Shown here piece by piece: positions 13,901 to 21,853 of a DNA stretch of 29,908 nt. The notes beneath the pieces are model-generated. The model had not been told where the DNA came from, made no database searches, and saw only the letters and a program-made list of their open reading frames with translations. The translations under genes and the position numbers were made by a program. The DNA is taken from contig JAJRUE010000070.1 in NCBI GenBank assembly GCA_024277955.1, positions 1 through 29,908 of the forward strand, written 5' to 3'. This DNA is from Alphaproteobacteria bacterium. Lineage in GTDB: Bacteria > Pseudomonadota > Alphaproteobacteria > Rhodobacterales > Rhodobacteraceae. The stretch's first letter is position 1. Every line of letters begins with the position of its first letter.

Positions 13901-15232
13901 TCAACGCAAAGCCAGAAGCTGCCCATCTTCGCTGACAAGATACATGGTGCGGTTCACCACGATCGGCCGCGTCGCCGCGCCGGCGGGCAGGTCGACGGTC
14001 ACATCGAGCGCGCCGTCGAACGGATTGAAGCCGCGCAGCTTGCCGTCGCCCGAGGCCACCCACAGCCGGTCGCCGGCCAGCACCGGGCCGAAATGCGCAT
14101 AGACGTCGCGCAGCCGGCGCGGGTTGCGCACCGGCACGAAGTCGGGCAGCGCCACGCCCCAGACACGGGCGCCGTTGCGCGCCTTCAGGCGCACCAGTTC
14201 GGACTGGTCCGACACCAGAAAGACCGAGCCGCCGTCGACCCACACCGGGCCGGTGGCGCCTTCGCGCGCGCTCCAGCGGGTTTCGCCGCTGACCAGATCG
14301 ACCGCCACCGTGCGCCCCGAAGGGTTGCCGGCATAGACCGTGGCGCGCCGGATCACCGGGTCGCCCGTCACATCCGAAAGCTGGGCATAGGCCCGGCCCG
14401 GGCGCGCGCCCGCCACCGAAGCGCGCCAGCGTTCCAGCCCGCCGCGCCGGAACACCGCCGCGATCTGGGCCGAGCTGTAGGGGAAGACCACCACCGCGCT
14501 GCCCACCGCCGGCGCCGCGCCGCCGGTCACGCCGGTGACCGAAGGCGTCCCCGACAGCATCCACTGGGTGCGCCCGGTGCGCGCGTCGATCGCCCAGGCG
14601 CGGTTGTCGCGGCTGACCACATAGACCAGCCCGCCCGCCACCGTGGGCGCCCCCGGCGCCGTCGCATCCAGCCGCTGTTTCCAGATCACCGACCCGTCGG
14701 CCACGTCCAGCGCCACCAGGTCGCCAAAGCCGGTGGTCGCGTAAAGCACGTCGCCCGACAGCGCCAGCCCGCCGCCCGACGCATCGTCGGCCTTGTCGCC
14801 CGGCGGGGTCAGGTCGCGCCGCCACAGGGGCGCGCCGGTTTCCGACACCGCCGCCACCCCGGCGCGGCTGTCGATGGTAAAGATGCGCCCCTGCCCGGCC
14901 ACCGGATCGGCGGTGATCCGGTGCCGGCGGTCGTTGCCGGCGCCGATATCGGTGGCCCAGACCAGCGTCAGGCTGTCGCCCAGAGCCGGGTGCTGGATGG
15001 AATGGCGGGCGTTGCCGGCGCGCTGCGGCCAGTCGGTGTGGTTCACCTGGCGCGAAAGCCGGATCGGCGCGCTGCGGTTTTCAGGCGTGCCGGTCTGCGC
15101 CCCCCGTCCGGCGTCGCCGTCGAGCGCCGCGCGGATGTCCAGCCGTTCGCCCGGCAGGATCACATCGGGGCTGGCGCAGGCCGCAAGCAGCGCCAGGGCG
15201 CACAGCCCGATCACCCGGTTTCGGATCTTCAT
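13901..15232 (-). CDS. bamB: BamB-like outer-membrane beta-barrel assembly lipoprotein (PQQ propeller)
   Basis: A 443-residue exported lipoprotein. The start at 15232 gives a standard signal, MKIRNRVIGLCALALLAAC, with lipobox Cys19. The rest is a beta-propeller made of PQQ-like repeats, for example DPVAGQGRIFTIDSRAGVAA, LYATTGFGDLVALDVADG, VYVVSRDNRAWAIDARTG, VYAGNPSGRTVAVDLVSG and LWVASGDGKLRGFNPFDG. BamB scaffolds the BAM complex in the periplasm. The frame remains open about 20 codons upstream, but AAGGGA lies eight bases before this ATG. An ATG nine bases earlier (15241) is an alternative. Gene order yfgM-bamB-der is conserved in many Proteobacteria and supports the assignment. Confidence 0.92.
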   Translation of the reverse strand: MKIRNRVIGLCALALLAACASPDVILPGERLDIRAALDGDAGRGAQTGTPENRSAPIRLSRQVNHTDWPQRAGNARHSIQHPALGDSLTLVWATDIGAGNDRRHRITADPVAGQGRIFTIDSRAGVAAVSETGAPLWRRDLTPPGDKADDASGGGLALSGDVLYATTGFGDLVALDVADGSVIWKQRLDATAPGAPTVAGGLVYVVSRDNRAWAIDARTGRTQWMLSGTPSVTGVTGGAAPAVGSAVVVFPYSSAQIAAVFRRGGLERWRASVAGARPGRAYAQLSDVTGDPVIRRATVYAGNPSGRTVAVDLVSGETRWSAREGATGPVWVDGGSVFLVSDQSELVRLKARNGARVWGVALPDFVPVRNPRRLRDVYAHFGPVLAGDRLWVASGDGKLRGFNPFDGALDVTVDLPAGAATRPIVVNRTMYLVSEDGQLLALR

Positions 15233-15406
15233 CGCCCGCATCCCTTCGTTCCCGCCTGCGCTCATCCTGCCTGCGCTCATGCCAGCCCCCACGCTTACCC
15301 CGTGCCAACCCGGTGCCGTTGCCGCCCGCGCGGCGTCACCATGCCCTTGCCGGGACCGGCCACTGTCACCAGCGGCGCCCGGCGTGGGGACGCCCCCGCG
15401 CCCGGC

Positions 15407-16060
15407 TCATGCCGGGGCCAGTTCGCCGCCCAGGGCCACAATCAACTGTGAGGCGCGCCGACGCAAGCCCGCCGTGACATCCTGATCCGCCAGAATGCCC
15501 TGCAGCCGCTCGAGCGCCGCCGCCGTGTCGCCCGCGGCGATATCGGTGATCGCCAGCTGTTCCTCGGCGAGCAGCCGATAGGGCGCCCCCGGCGCGGCCA
15601 GCGCCTGCAGCCGCGCGCGGCGTTCGTCCAGCGACAGACCGTCGCCCAGCGCCAGCACCAGTTTCAGTTCCGCAAGCTGGCGCCAGGTGTCGGGCAGGGT
15701 CGCATCGCTCGCCACTTCCGACAGCAGCGCCACCGCGGTTTTCGCATCCCCCGCCGCCAGCGCCTGGCCCGCCGCCAGCAGGTTGCGCACCGCCGCCTGC
15801 GTGCCCTCGGCCTCGACCGCTGCCAGCGCCGCCGCGCGCGCCGCCGGGTCGGGTTTGTCAAAGGCCGCCAGGATCGCATCGCCCAGCGCCTGGGCGGCGG
15901 CCTGTTCGCGCGCCTTGCGCCATTCGTTCGCCGCCGCGCCGCCCACCAGCAGGATCACCAGCAGGATCGCGATCCAGCCGTATTTCTTCATCAGCTTGAA
16001 TAGCCGGTCCCGACGGACCTCTTCGGTCACTTCCTCGATAAAACTGTCTGTCTGGCTCAC
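15407..16060 (-). CDS. YfgM-like membrane-anchored TPR protein
   Basis: A 217-residue inner-membrane protein with a cytoplasmic N-terminus (SQTDSFIEEVTEEVRRDRLF), one helix (about residues 32-50, WIAILLVILLVGGAAA) and an alanine-rich periplasmic TPR-like domain (TPR_21, formerly DUF2133). E. coli YfgM associates with SecYEG and the chaperone PpiD in periplasmic quality control. The start is GTG at 16060, chosen because AGGAG lies seven bases upstream and because it gives the conserved SxTDSFIxEV-type N-terminus; the open frame itself runs much further upstream without support. It leads the bamB-der group, with a 174-base gap before bamB that holds no gene I can support. Confidence 0.9.
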   Translation of the reverse strand: MSQTDSFIEEVTEEVRRDRLFKLMKKYGWIAILLVILLVGGAAANEWRKAREQAAAQALGDAILAAFDKPDPAARAAALAAVEAEGTQAAVRNLLAAGQALAAGDAKTAVALLSEVASDATLPDTWRQLAELKLVLALGDGLSLDERRARLQALAAPGAPYRLLAEEQLAITDIAAGDTAAALERLQGILADQDVTAGLRRRASQLIVALGGELAPA

Positions 16061-16086
16061 GCGCTGTCTCCTGATGGGATCGGCCC

Positions 16087-16116
16087 CTCTTACCCCAACC
16101 CAAACCCGGTTGCCAA
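16087..16116 (-). promoter_or_regulatory. Candidate promoter of yfgM-bamB-der
   Basis: On the minus strand TTGGCA (16116-16111) and TAAGAG (16092-16087) are 18 bases apart, about 27 bases before the GTG start. The -35 box is a good match and the -10 box a weak one. I see no other signal between 16117 and 16225. Confidence 0.35.
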
Positions 16117-16225
16117 TAGGGGCCGGGCAGCGGCGCGTCCCGGCGGCGACCGCCGCGCCCGCCCCCGCGTCAACCGACCGCATCGTGCGCGCGGCAAGCG
16201 CGGCAAAAAGCCCGCCGCATGGGCC

Positions 16226-16254
16226 TTGCCGAATGCGCGAAACCCCGCTAAATG
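16226..16254 (+). promoter_or_regulatory. Candidate promoter of the RND efflux operon
   Basis: TTGCCG (16226-16231) and TAAATG (16249-16254) are exactly 17 bases apart. The -10 box abuts and overlaps the palindrome at 16254-16272, the geometry expected when a repressor blocks transcription. The leader to the ATG at 16365 would be about 100 bases. Confidence 0.45.
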
Positions 16255-16272
16255 AACCGAACAGTTCAGTTC
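16254..16272. promoter_or_regulatory. TetR-type operator palindrome upstream of the RND operon
   Basis: GAACCGAACAGTTCAGTTC is a 19-base near-perfect palindrome, GAAC-N-GAAC-A-GTTC-N-GTTC, with one asymmetry pair. Repeated GAAC/GTTC half-sites are typical of operators for TetR-family repressors of efflux pumps. The matching regulator gene is not in the window, so the identity of the binding protein is inference. Confidence 0.6.
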
Positions 16273-16364
16273 GCGGCGGCGCCGTGGGGCCTTGAGAATC
16301 CGCCCCGCGAGACCTATGTGGGCAGGAATTGTTTTCGTGCGGCCCGTCATCGCGAGAGGATTCC

Positions 16365-17714
16365 ATGCGCTTTTTTTCGATCATCACCGCGGTCCTGGTG
16401 ATGGCCACATTGTATCTCTTTGTTTTCGAACGGGAAAAACTGGTGTCCTTTGCCGTGAACCTGGGCAGCGGCGCCCCTGTGGCCCAGGGCGAGGGCCAGG
16501 GCGAGGCGAATGGCGGCCCCCAGGGCGACGCACAAGCTGGCGCGGCCACGGCAACCGACGCTGCGCATTCGACCCCGGCCGGGTCTGATACGGCCGATCA
16601 GGTTTTCTCGGTCGTGGTGCAGAAATCCACCGCCAGCGACATCGCCGCCGCGGTGCTGGTGCGCGGGCGCACCGAAGCGGCGCGCCAGGTGGCGGTTCGC
16701 GCCGAAACCAGCGGCCAGGTGATTTCCGACCCGCTGCGCAAGGGCACCGAGGTGACCACCGGCCAGCTGCTGTGCAAGCTCGACCCCGGCACCCGCGAAA
16801 TATCGCTGAAAGAGGCCCACGCCCGTCTGGCCGAGGCCAAGGCCAGGGTGCCTGTTTCCGAAGCCCAGCTGCCCGAAGCCCGCGCCCGCCTCGCCGAAGC
16901 GCGCGCCCGCCTGAACGAAGCCGAAATCGCCCTGCGCGCCGCCCAGCGGCTGTCCGAGGACGGGTTCGCTTCGGAATCGCGGCTGGCCGCGGCCCAGGCC
17001 GGCTACGAAAGCGCGCTGGCGGCGGTGGAAAGCGCCAAGGCCGGGGTCGCCAATGCGCAGTCCGGCATCCAGTCGGCCCAGGCCGGCGTGCAATCGGCCG
17101 AAGCCGCGGTGGCGGCGGCAGAGCGCGAAATCGCCCGCCTGTCGATCACCGCGCCCTTTGGCGGCTTGCTGGAAACCGACACCGCCGAAACCGGATCGCT
17201 GCTGCAGCCCGGCGCGCTCTGCGCCACGATCATCCAGCTCGACCCGATGAAGCTGGTGGGCTTCGTGCCGGAAACCGAAGTGTCGCGGGTGACACCGAAC
17301 GCGCGCGCCGGCGCGCGGCTGGCCAACGGCGACCGGGTCGCGGGCAAGGTCACCTTCATTTCGCGCTCGGCCGACCAGAACACCCGCACCTTCCGCATCG
17401 AAGTGCAGGTGCCCAACACCGATCTTTCGATCCGCGACGGCCAGACCGCCGAGATGATCATCGAGACCGCCGGCGAAGCGGCCCACCTGCTGCCGCTGTC
17501 GTCGCTGACGCTCAACGACGATGGCGACCTTGGCGTGCGCGTGGTCGACGAGACCAGCCGCGTCCGGTTCCTGCCGGTGAACGTGTCGCGCGACACCGTC
17601 GACGGGGTCTGGGTGACCGGCCTGCCGGAGGCGGTTGACGTGATCGTGACCGGCCAGGAATATGTGGTGGACGGGGTCAAGGTGAACGCCGTCTACAAGG
17701 AGTCCGGCCAATGA
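16365..17714 (+). CDS. RND efflux periplasmic adaptor (membrane fusion protein)
   Basis: A 449-residue HlyD/AcrA-type adaptor linking an RND permease to an outer-membrane channel. It is anchored by one N-terminal helix (MRFFSIITAVLVMATLYLFV) and has no lipobox. A Gly/Ala/Gln-rich linker runs to about residue 75. Half-lipoyl strands (VRGRTEAARQVAVRAETSGQ) follow, then a long alanine-rich coiled-coil hairpin (about 135-265, heptads such as AEARARLNEAEIALRAAQRL), the second lipoyl strand (RLSITAPFGGLL) and the beta-barrel and membrane-proximal domains. The hairpin is longer than the AcrA minimum, with repeated SAQAGVQSAEAAV segments. The start at 16365 has GAGAGGA in front. Its TGA overlaps the permease ATG in ATGA. 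Confidence 0.95.
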   Translation: MRFFSIITAVLVMATLYLFVFEREKLVSFAVNLGSGAPVAQGEGQGEANGGPQGDAQAGAATATDAAHSTPAGSDTADQVFSVVVQKSTASDIAAAVLVRGRTEAARQVAVRAETSGQVISDPLRKGTEVTTGQLLCKLDPGTREISLKEAHARLAEAKARVPVSEAQLPEARARLAEARARLNEAEIALRAAQRLSEDGFASESRLAAAQAGYESALAAVESAKAGVANAQSGIQSAQAGVQSAEAAVAAAEREIARLSITAPFGGLLETDTAETGSLLQPGALCATIIQLDPMKLVGFVPETEVSRVTPNARAGARLANGDRVAGKVTFISRSADQNTRTFRIEVQVPNTDLSIRDGQTAEMIIETAGEAAHLLPLSSLTLNDDGDLGVRVVDETSRVRFLPVNVSRDTVDGVWVTGLPEAVDVIVTGQEYVVDGVKVNAVYKESGQ

Positions 17715-20700
17715 TCGGCATCGTCGACTGGGCGGGCGATCGTGCCCGCATGGTCATCGCCTTCATCGTCATGTCGGTGCTGGCCGGCGGCTTTGCCTAT
17801 GGCACGCTCCCCAAGGAAGGCGAACCCGACATCGAAATCCCGGCGCTGTTCGTGTCGGTCCCCTTCCCCGGCATTTCGGCGCAGGACAGCGAAACCCTGC
17901 TGGTCAAGCCGATGGAGGCCAAGCTTTCCGATCTCGACGGGCTCAAGAAGATGAGCGCGACCGCCGCCGAAAACTACGCCGGCATCGCGCTGGAGTTCGA
18001 ATTCGGCTGGGACAAGACCAAGAGCATCGCCGATGTGCGCGACCGGATGAACACGGTCGAAGCGCAGTTCCCCGACGGCGCCGACAAGTATTCGATCAAC
18101 GAGATCAACTTTTCCGAATTCCCGATCATCATCGTCAACCTCACCGGCGACGTGCCCGAACGCACGCTGGTGCGCGTGGCCAAGGACCTGCAGGACCGGC
18201 TCGAGGGGCTGGAGCCGGTGCTGGAGGCGGTGCTGACCGGCCAGCGCGACGAAATGGTGGAAGTGGTGATCGACCCGCTGCGGCTGGAGGCCTACAACGT
18301 CACCGCCGCCGAACTGATCAACGTGGTGCGCAACAACAACAAGCTGATCGCCGCGGGCGAAATCGAAACCGCCTCGGGGGCGTTTTCGGTCAAGATCCCG
18401 TCGTCCTTCAAGGACCAGCGCGACATCTACGACCTGCCGGTCAAGGTGAACGGCGACAGCGTGGTGACGCTGGGCGATCTGGCCGACATCCGGCTGACCT
18501 TTCAGGACCGCACCGGCACCGCGCGCTACAACGGCGAAAAGACGGTGGCGCTGCAGATCGTCAAGCGCAAGGGCTTCAACCTGATCGACACCGCGCAGCT
18601 GGTGCGCGACACGGTGGCCGCCGAACGCGCCAGCTGGCCGGACGAGCTCAGGGCGGCGGTCAGCACCGGGATTTCCAACGACCAGTCGATCATCGTCAAT
18701 TCGATGGTGCGCCAGCTGGAAGGTTCGGTGATGACGGCGATCGCGCTGGTGATGATCGTGGTGCTGGCCAGCCTGGGCACGCGCTCGGCGCTGCTGGTGG
18801 GCTTTGCGATCCCGACCTCGTTCCTGCTGACGTTTGCGCTGCTGGCGGTGATGGGGATCACCATTTCCAACATCGTGATGTTCGGGCTGATCCTGGCGGT
18901 GGGGATGCTGGTGGATGGCGCCATCGTGGTGGTCGAATATGCCGACCGACGAATAAGCGAAGGCTCGGGGCCGATGCACGCCTATGTCGAGGCGGCAAAA
19001 CGCATGTTCTGGCCGATCGTGTCTTCGACGGCGACGACGCTGTGCGCCTTTTTGCCGATGCTGTTCTGGCCCGGCGTGCCGGGGCAGTTCATGGGCATGC
19101 TGCCGGTGACGCTGATCTTCGTGCTCAGCGCGTCGCTGGTGGTGGCGCTGGTTTACCTGCCGGTGATGGGCGGGGTTTCGGGGCGCATATCGCGCAGCTT
19201 CGCGGGCGTGTCGCAAATGCTGATGCCGCTGCCCTGGCTGGTGCGCGCGGCCCTGGTGCCGCCGGCGCTTTACCTGCTGTTCATCGCCGCGATGCAGACG
19301 CTGAACCCGGGCTACCTGTTCGGCGGGGTCGCGCCGCTCAAGGGCTGGATGGCGCCGCTGCCGGGGATCGCGCTGTTCCTGGTGGCGTCGATGCTGGCCT
19401 CGATCGCGCTGGGGGCCGCGAAGATCAAGCGCAAGCCCAGGCGCATCAAGGCCGGCTACCGGCGGTCGGCCTTTGGCTGGTTCACCCAGGCGATCGCCGG
19501 CAACCCGGTGATGCCGCTGGTGACCATCGTGCTGGTGGTGGCCTTTGTGTTTTCGGTGTTCAGCTATTTCGGCAAGAACAACCTGGGCGTGGAATTCTTT
19601 GTCGACAGCGAACCGGAACAGGCGATCATCTATGTGCGCGCCCGCGGCAACCTTTCGCTGACCGAAAAGGATGCGCTGGTGCGCCAGGCCGAACAGGTGG
19701 TGCTGGACACCCGTGGCATCGAAAGCGTCTTTACCTTTGCCGGCAGCGGCGGGCTGAACCAGAACACCGGCGGCGCCTCGAGCCCGCGCGACACCATCGG
19801 CCAGATCCAGATCGAGATGATCCCCTGGGAACAGCGCAAGGACGACCCGGAACTGGACGGCAACAAGGTGCTCGAACGGCTGAACGCCCGGCTGGCCAAA
19901 ATCCCGGGGATCTATACCGAAAGCCTCAGCCTGTCGCGCGGCCCCGCTTCGGGCAAGCCGGTGTCGCTGCGCCTGAAGGGCAACGACTGGGACGCGCTGA
20001 CGCGCGCCGTCGAAACCGTGCACGCCAAGTTCAACACCATGCGCGGGCTGAAGGACGTGGAAGACACCCTGCCGCTGCCGGGCATCGACTGGGAAGTCAA
20101 GGTCGACGTGGAAAAGGCCGGCCGCTTCGGCGCCGACGTGGCCACCGTGGGCGGCATGGTGCAGCTGGTGACCCGCGGGCTGCTGCTGGACACCATGCGG
20201 GTGGACAGCTCGGACGAGGAAATCGACATCCGGGTGCGGCTGCCGAAAAAGGACCGGGTGCTGTCGACGCTTGACACGCTCAAGGTGCGCACCCGCGACG
20301 GGCTGGTGCCGCTGTCGAACTTCATCAGCCGCAAGCCGGTGGCCAAGCTGGGCCAGATCCGCCGGGTCGACCAGGAACGCTATTTCGATGTCAAGGCGGC
20401 GGTCGCCGACGGGCTGACCAGGCCGGTGCTCGATGAAAACGGCGATCCTGTGCTGGACGCCCAGGGCAACCCCAAGACGGTGCCGATCACCGCCGTCGAA
20501 CGGCGCGCCGAGGTCGACAAGTGGCTGGCCGGCGACGCGCATCTGCCCGCCGGGATCAGCTATGAATGGACCGGCGACGAGGTGGACCAGAAGGAAAGCC
20601 AGGACTTTCTGCAAAAGGCATTTCTGGGGGCGCTGGGGCTGATGTTCGTGATCCTGCTGGCGCAGTTCAACAGTTTCTACAACGCCACCCTGGTGCTGCT

Positions 20701-21724
20701 GGCGGTGGTGATGTCGACCGCCGGCGTGCTGATCGGCATGATCGTGATGCAGCAGCCGTTTTCCATCATCATGACCGGCACCGGGATCGTGGCGCTGGCG
20801 GGGATCGTGGTGAACAACAACATCGTGCTGATCGACACCTATCAGGAATACTCGAAATACATGCCCCGGATCGAGGCGATCATCCGCACCTCGCAGGCGC
20901 GCATCCGGCCGGTGTTCCTGACCACGGTGACGACGATGGCCGGGCTGACGCCGATGATGTTCGGGCTGTCGCTGGACTTCATCAACGGCGGCTATTCGAT
21001 CAACTCGCCCACCGCGCTGTGGTGGAAACAGCTGGCCACGGCGGTGGTCTTTGGCCTGGGCATCGCCACGGTGCTGACGCTGGTCTTCACGCCGGCGATG
21101 CTGGCGGCGCGGGTCTGGCTGAGCGCCGGCGCCTACCGGTCGCTGGCGCGGCTCAAGGCGCTGTCGATGGGCCGGAACAGCGCCGCGGCGCGCGACCTGG
21201 CGCTGCAAAAGGCGGCGCGCAAGGTGAAGTCGCCGGAAATCCTGTGGGACACCGAAACCGCGCCCGAGGCGGGCGACCATGGCGCGGCGAAACCGGCGCG
21301 CGCAAAACCCGCTGAGCGCCCCGGCGCGACGCCCGCCGCAGCCACGGACGCGCCGCCCGCCCCTGCCCTCGACACCGCCGCAAGCACGCCTTCGCCCACC
21401 GCGGCAAGCGCGCCGGCCAAGCCCGCCGGCTTTGTCGACACCGGGGCCGAGCCGCTGGACGAGCCCGGCGAACAGGTGGACCTGCCCGACCTCGATGCCC
21501 CGCCCACGGCGCTGCGTGAACACGCCAGGGCGGTTGCCGCCAAGCCGGACGGGACCGGGGCGGACGCCTCCAAAACGGGCGCGCCCCAGCCGGATGCGCC
21601 CCAGCCGGGCACGGCCAAGGCGGACGACGACGCGGCGCGGGCCGATCCCGAAGACAAGAGCGGCCCCGGCGACACCCCCAAGGGCAAGCGCGGCAAGAAG
21701 CCGCCTCTGCGCGCCGCCGAATAG
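17711..21724 (+). CDS. RND efflux permease with extra membrane segments and a long C-terminal tail
   Basis: A 1337-residue inner-membrane proton-driven exporter of the AcrB-like RND class, about 300 residues longer than AcrB. The first helix (about 12-30), the porter loop (31-335) and helices 2-6 are typical, then the second porter loop and helices 8-12 end near residue 1133. Three things differ. Helix 4 reads GMLVDGAIVVVEYADR, so Asp402 is followed by Gly403 where AcrB has Asp-Asp. Helix 10 reads GIVVNNNIVLIDT, with Asn1035 where AcrB has its relay lysine. Between helices 6 and 7 there are two added hydrophobic stretches (about 506-526 and 550-570). A tail of about 200 residues, rich in Ala, Pro, Asp and Lys, follows helix 12 and ends in GKRGKKPPLRAAE. 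Substrate unknown. It is coupled to the adaptor by an ATGA overlap; no outer-membrane channel gene is adjacent. Confidence 0.95.
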   Translation: MIGIVDWAGDRARMVIAFIVMSVLAGGFAYGTLPKEGEPDIEIPALFVSVPFPGISAQDSETLLVKPMEAKLSDLDGLKKMSATAAENYAGIALEFEFGWDKTKSIADVRDRMNTVEAQFPDGADKYSINEINFSEFPIIIVNLTGDVPERTLVRVAKDLQDRLEGLEPVLEAVLTGQRDEMVEVVIDPLRLEAYNVTAAELINVVRNNNKLIAAGEIETASGAFSVKIPSSFKDQRDIYDLPVKVNGDSVVTLGDLADIRLTFQDRTGTARYNGEKTVALQIVKRKGFNLIDTAQLVRDTVAAERASWPDELRAAVSTGISNDQSIIVNSMVRQLEGSVMTAIALVMIVVLASLGTRSALLVGFAIPTSFLLTFALLAVMGITISNIVMFGLILAVGMLVDGAIVVVEYADRRISEGSGPMHAYVEAAKRMFWPIVSSTATTLCAFLPMLFWPGVPGQFMGMLPVTLIFVLSASLVVALVYLPVMGGVSGRISRSFAGVSQMLMPLPWLVRAALVPPALYLLFIAAMQTLNPGYLFGGVAPLKGWMAPLPGIALFLVASMLASIALGAAKIKRKPRRIKAGYRRSAFGWFTQAIAGNPVMPLVTIVLVVAFVFSVFSYFGKNNLGVEFFVDSEPEQAIIYVRARGNLSLTEKDALVRQAEQVVLDTRGIESVFTFAGSGGLNQNTGGASSPRDTIGQIQIEMIPWEQRKDDPELDGNKVLERLNARLAKIPGIYTESLSLSRGPASGKPVSLRLKGNDWDALTRAVETVHAKFNTMRGLKDVEDTLPLPGIDWEVKVDVEKAGRFGADVATVGGMVQLVTRGLLLDTMRVDSSDEEIDIRVRLPKKDRVLSTLDTLKVRTRDGLVPLSNFISRKPVAKLGQIRRVDQERYFDVKAAVADGLTRPVLDENGDPVLDAQGNPKTVPITAVERRAEVDKWLAGDAHLPAGISYEWTGDEVDQKESQDFLQKAFLGALGLMFVILLAQFNSFYNATLVLLAVVMSTAGVLIGMIVMQQPFSIIMTGTGIVALAGIVVNNNIVLIDTYQEYSKYMPRIEAIIRTSQARIRPVFLTTVTTMAGLTPMMFGLSLDFINGGYSINSPTALWWKQLATAVVFGLGIATVLTLVFTPAMLAARVWLSAGAYRSLARLKALSMGRNSAAARDLALQKAARKVKSPEILWDTETAPEAGDHGAAKPARAKPAERPGATPAAATDAPPAPALDTAASTPSPTAASAPAKPAGFVDTGAEPLDEPGEQVDLPDLDAPPTALREHARAVAAKPDGTGADASKTGAPQPDAPQPGTAKADDDAARADPEDKSGPGDTPKGKRGKKPPLRAAE

Positions 21725-21853
21725 GCCGCGCCGCCGCCGGAGCAGAGGCTCGGGGGCGACCGGGGGCCTCGTGCCCGCGCGCCTTGCCGAACGCCCGGAT
21801 TGCCCCTAGCCTTGGCCCCTCCAGGCGCAACCGCGCCGCCTTGGGGGGACGCC

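Noticed and set aside
15254..15280. A 12-base direct repeat (GCCTGCGCTCAT) with 15-base period upstream of bamB
   Set aside because: It would only duplicate five residues ahead of the lipoprotein signal if translation began earlier, and a better start at 15232 lies downstream. Probably a local slippage product.
16090..16350. Upstream extension of the yfgM frame and another short minus-strand frame in the divergent region
   Set aside because: They lack ribosome sites and family likeness, and they cross the operator and both promoter candidates.
17693..21523. A 1276-codon open frame antisense to the RND permease
   Set aside because: Its translation is low-complexity (His, Arg, Gln, Gly, Asp rich) with no family likeness, as expected for the complement of GC-rich coding DNA. 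The plus-strand RND protein explains the region.
21784..21812. A TTGCCG-17-TAGCCT promoter-like pair before the TPR gene
   Set aside because: The -10 box is poor and similar chance matches occur often in this DNA; mentioned under the gene only.
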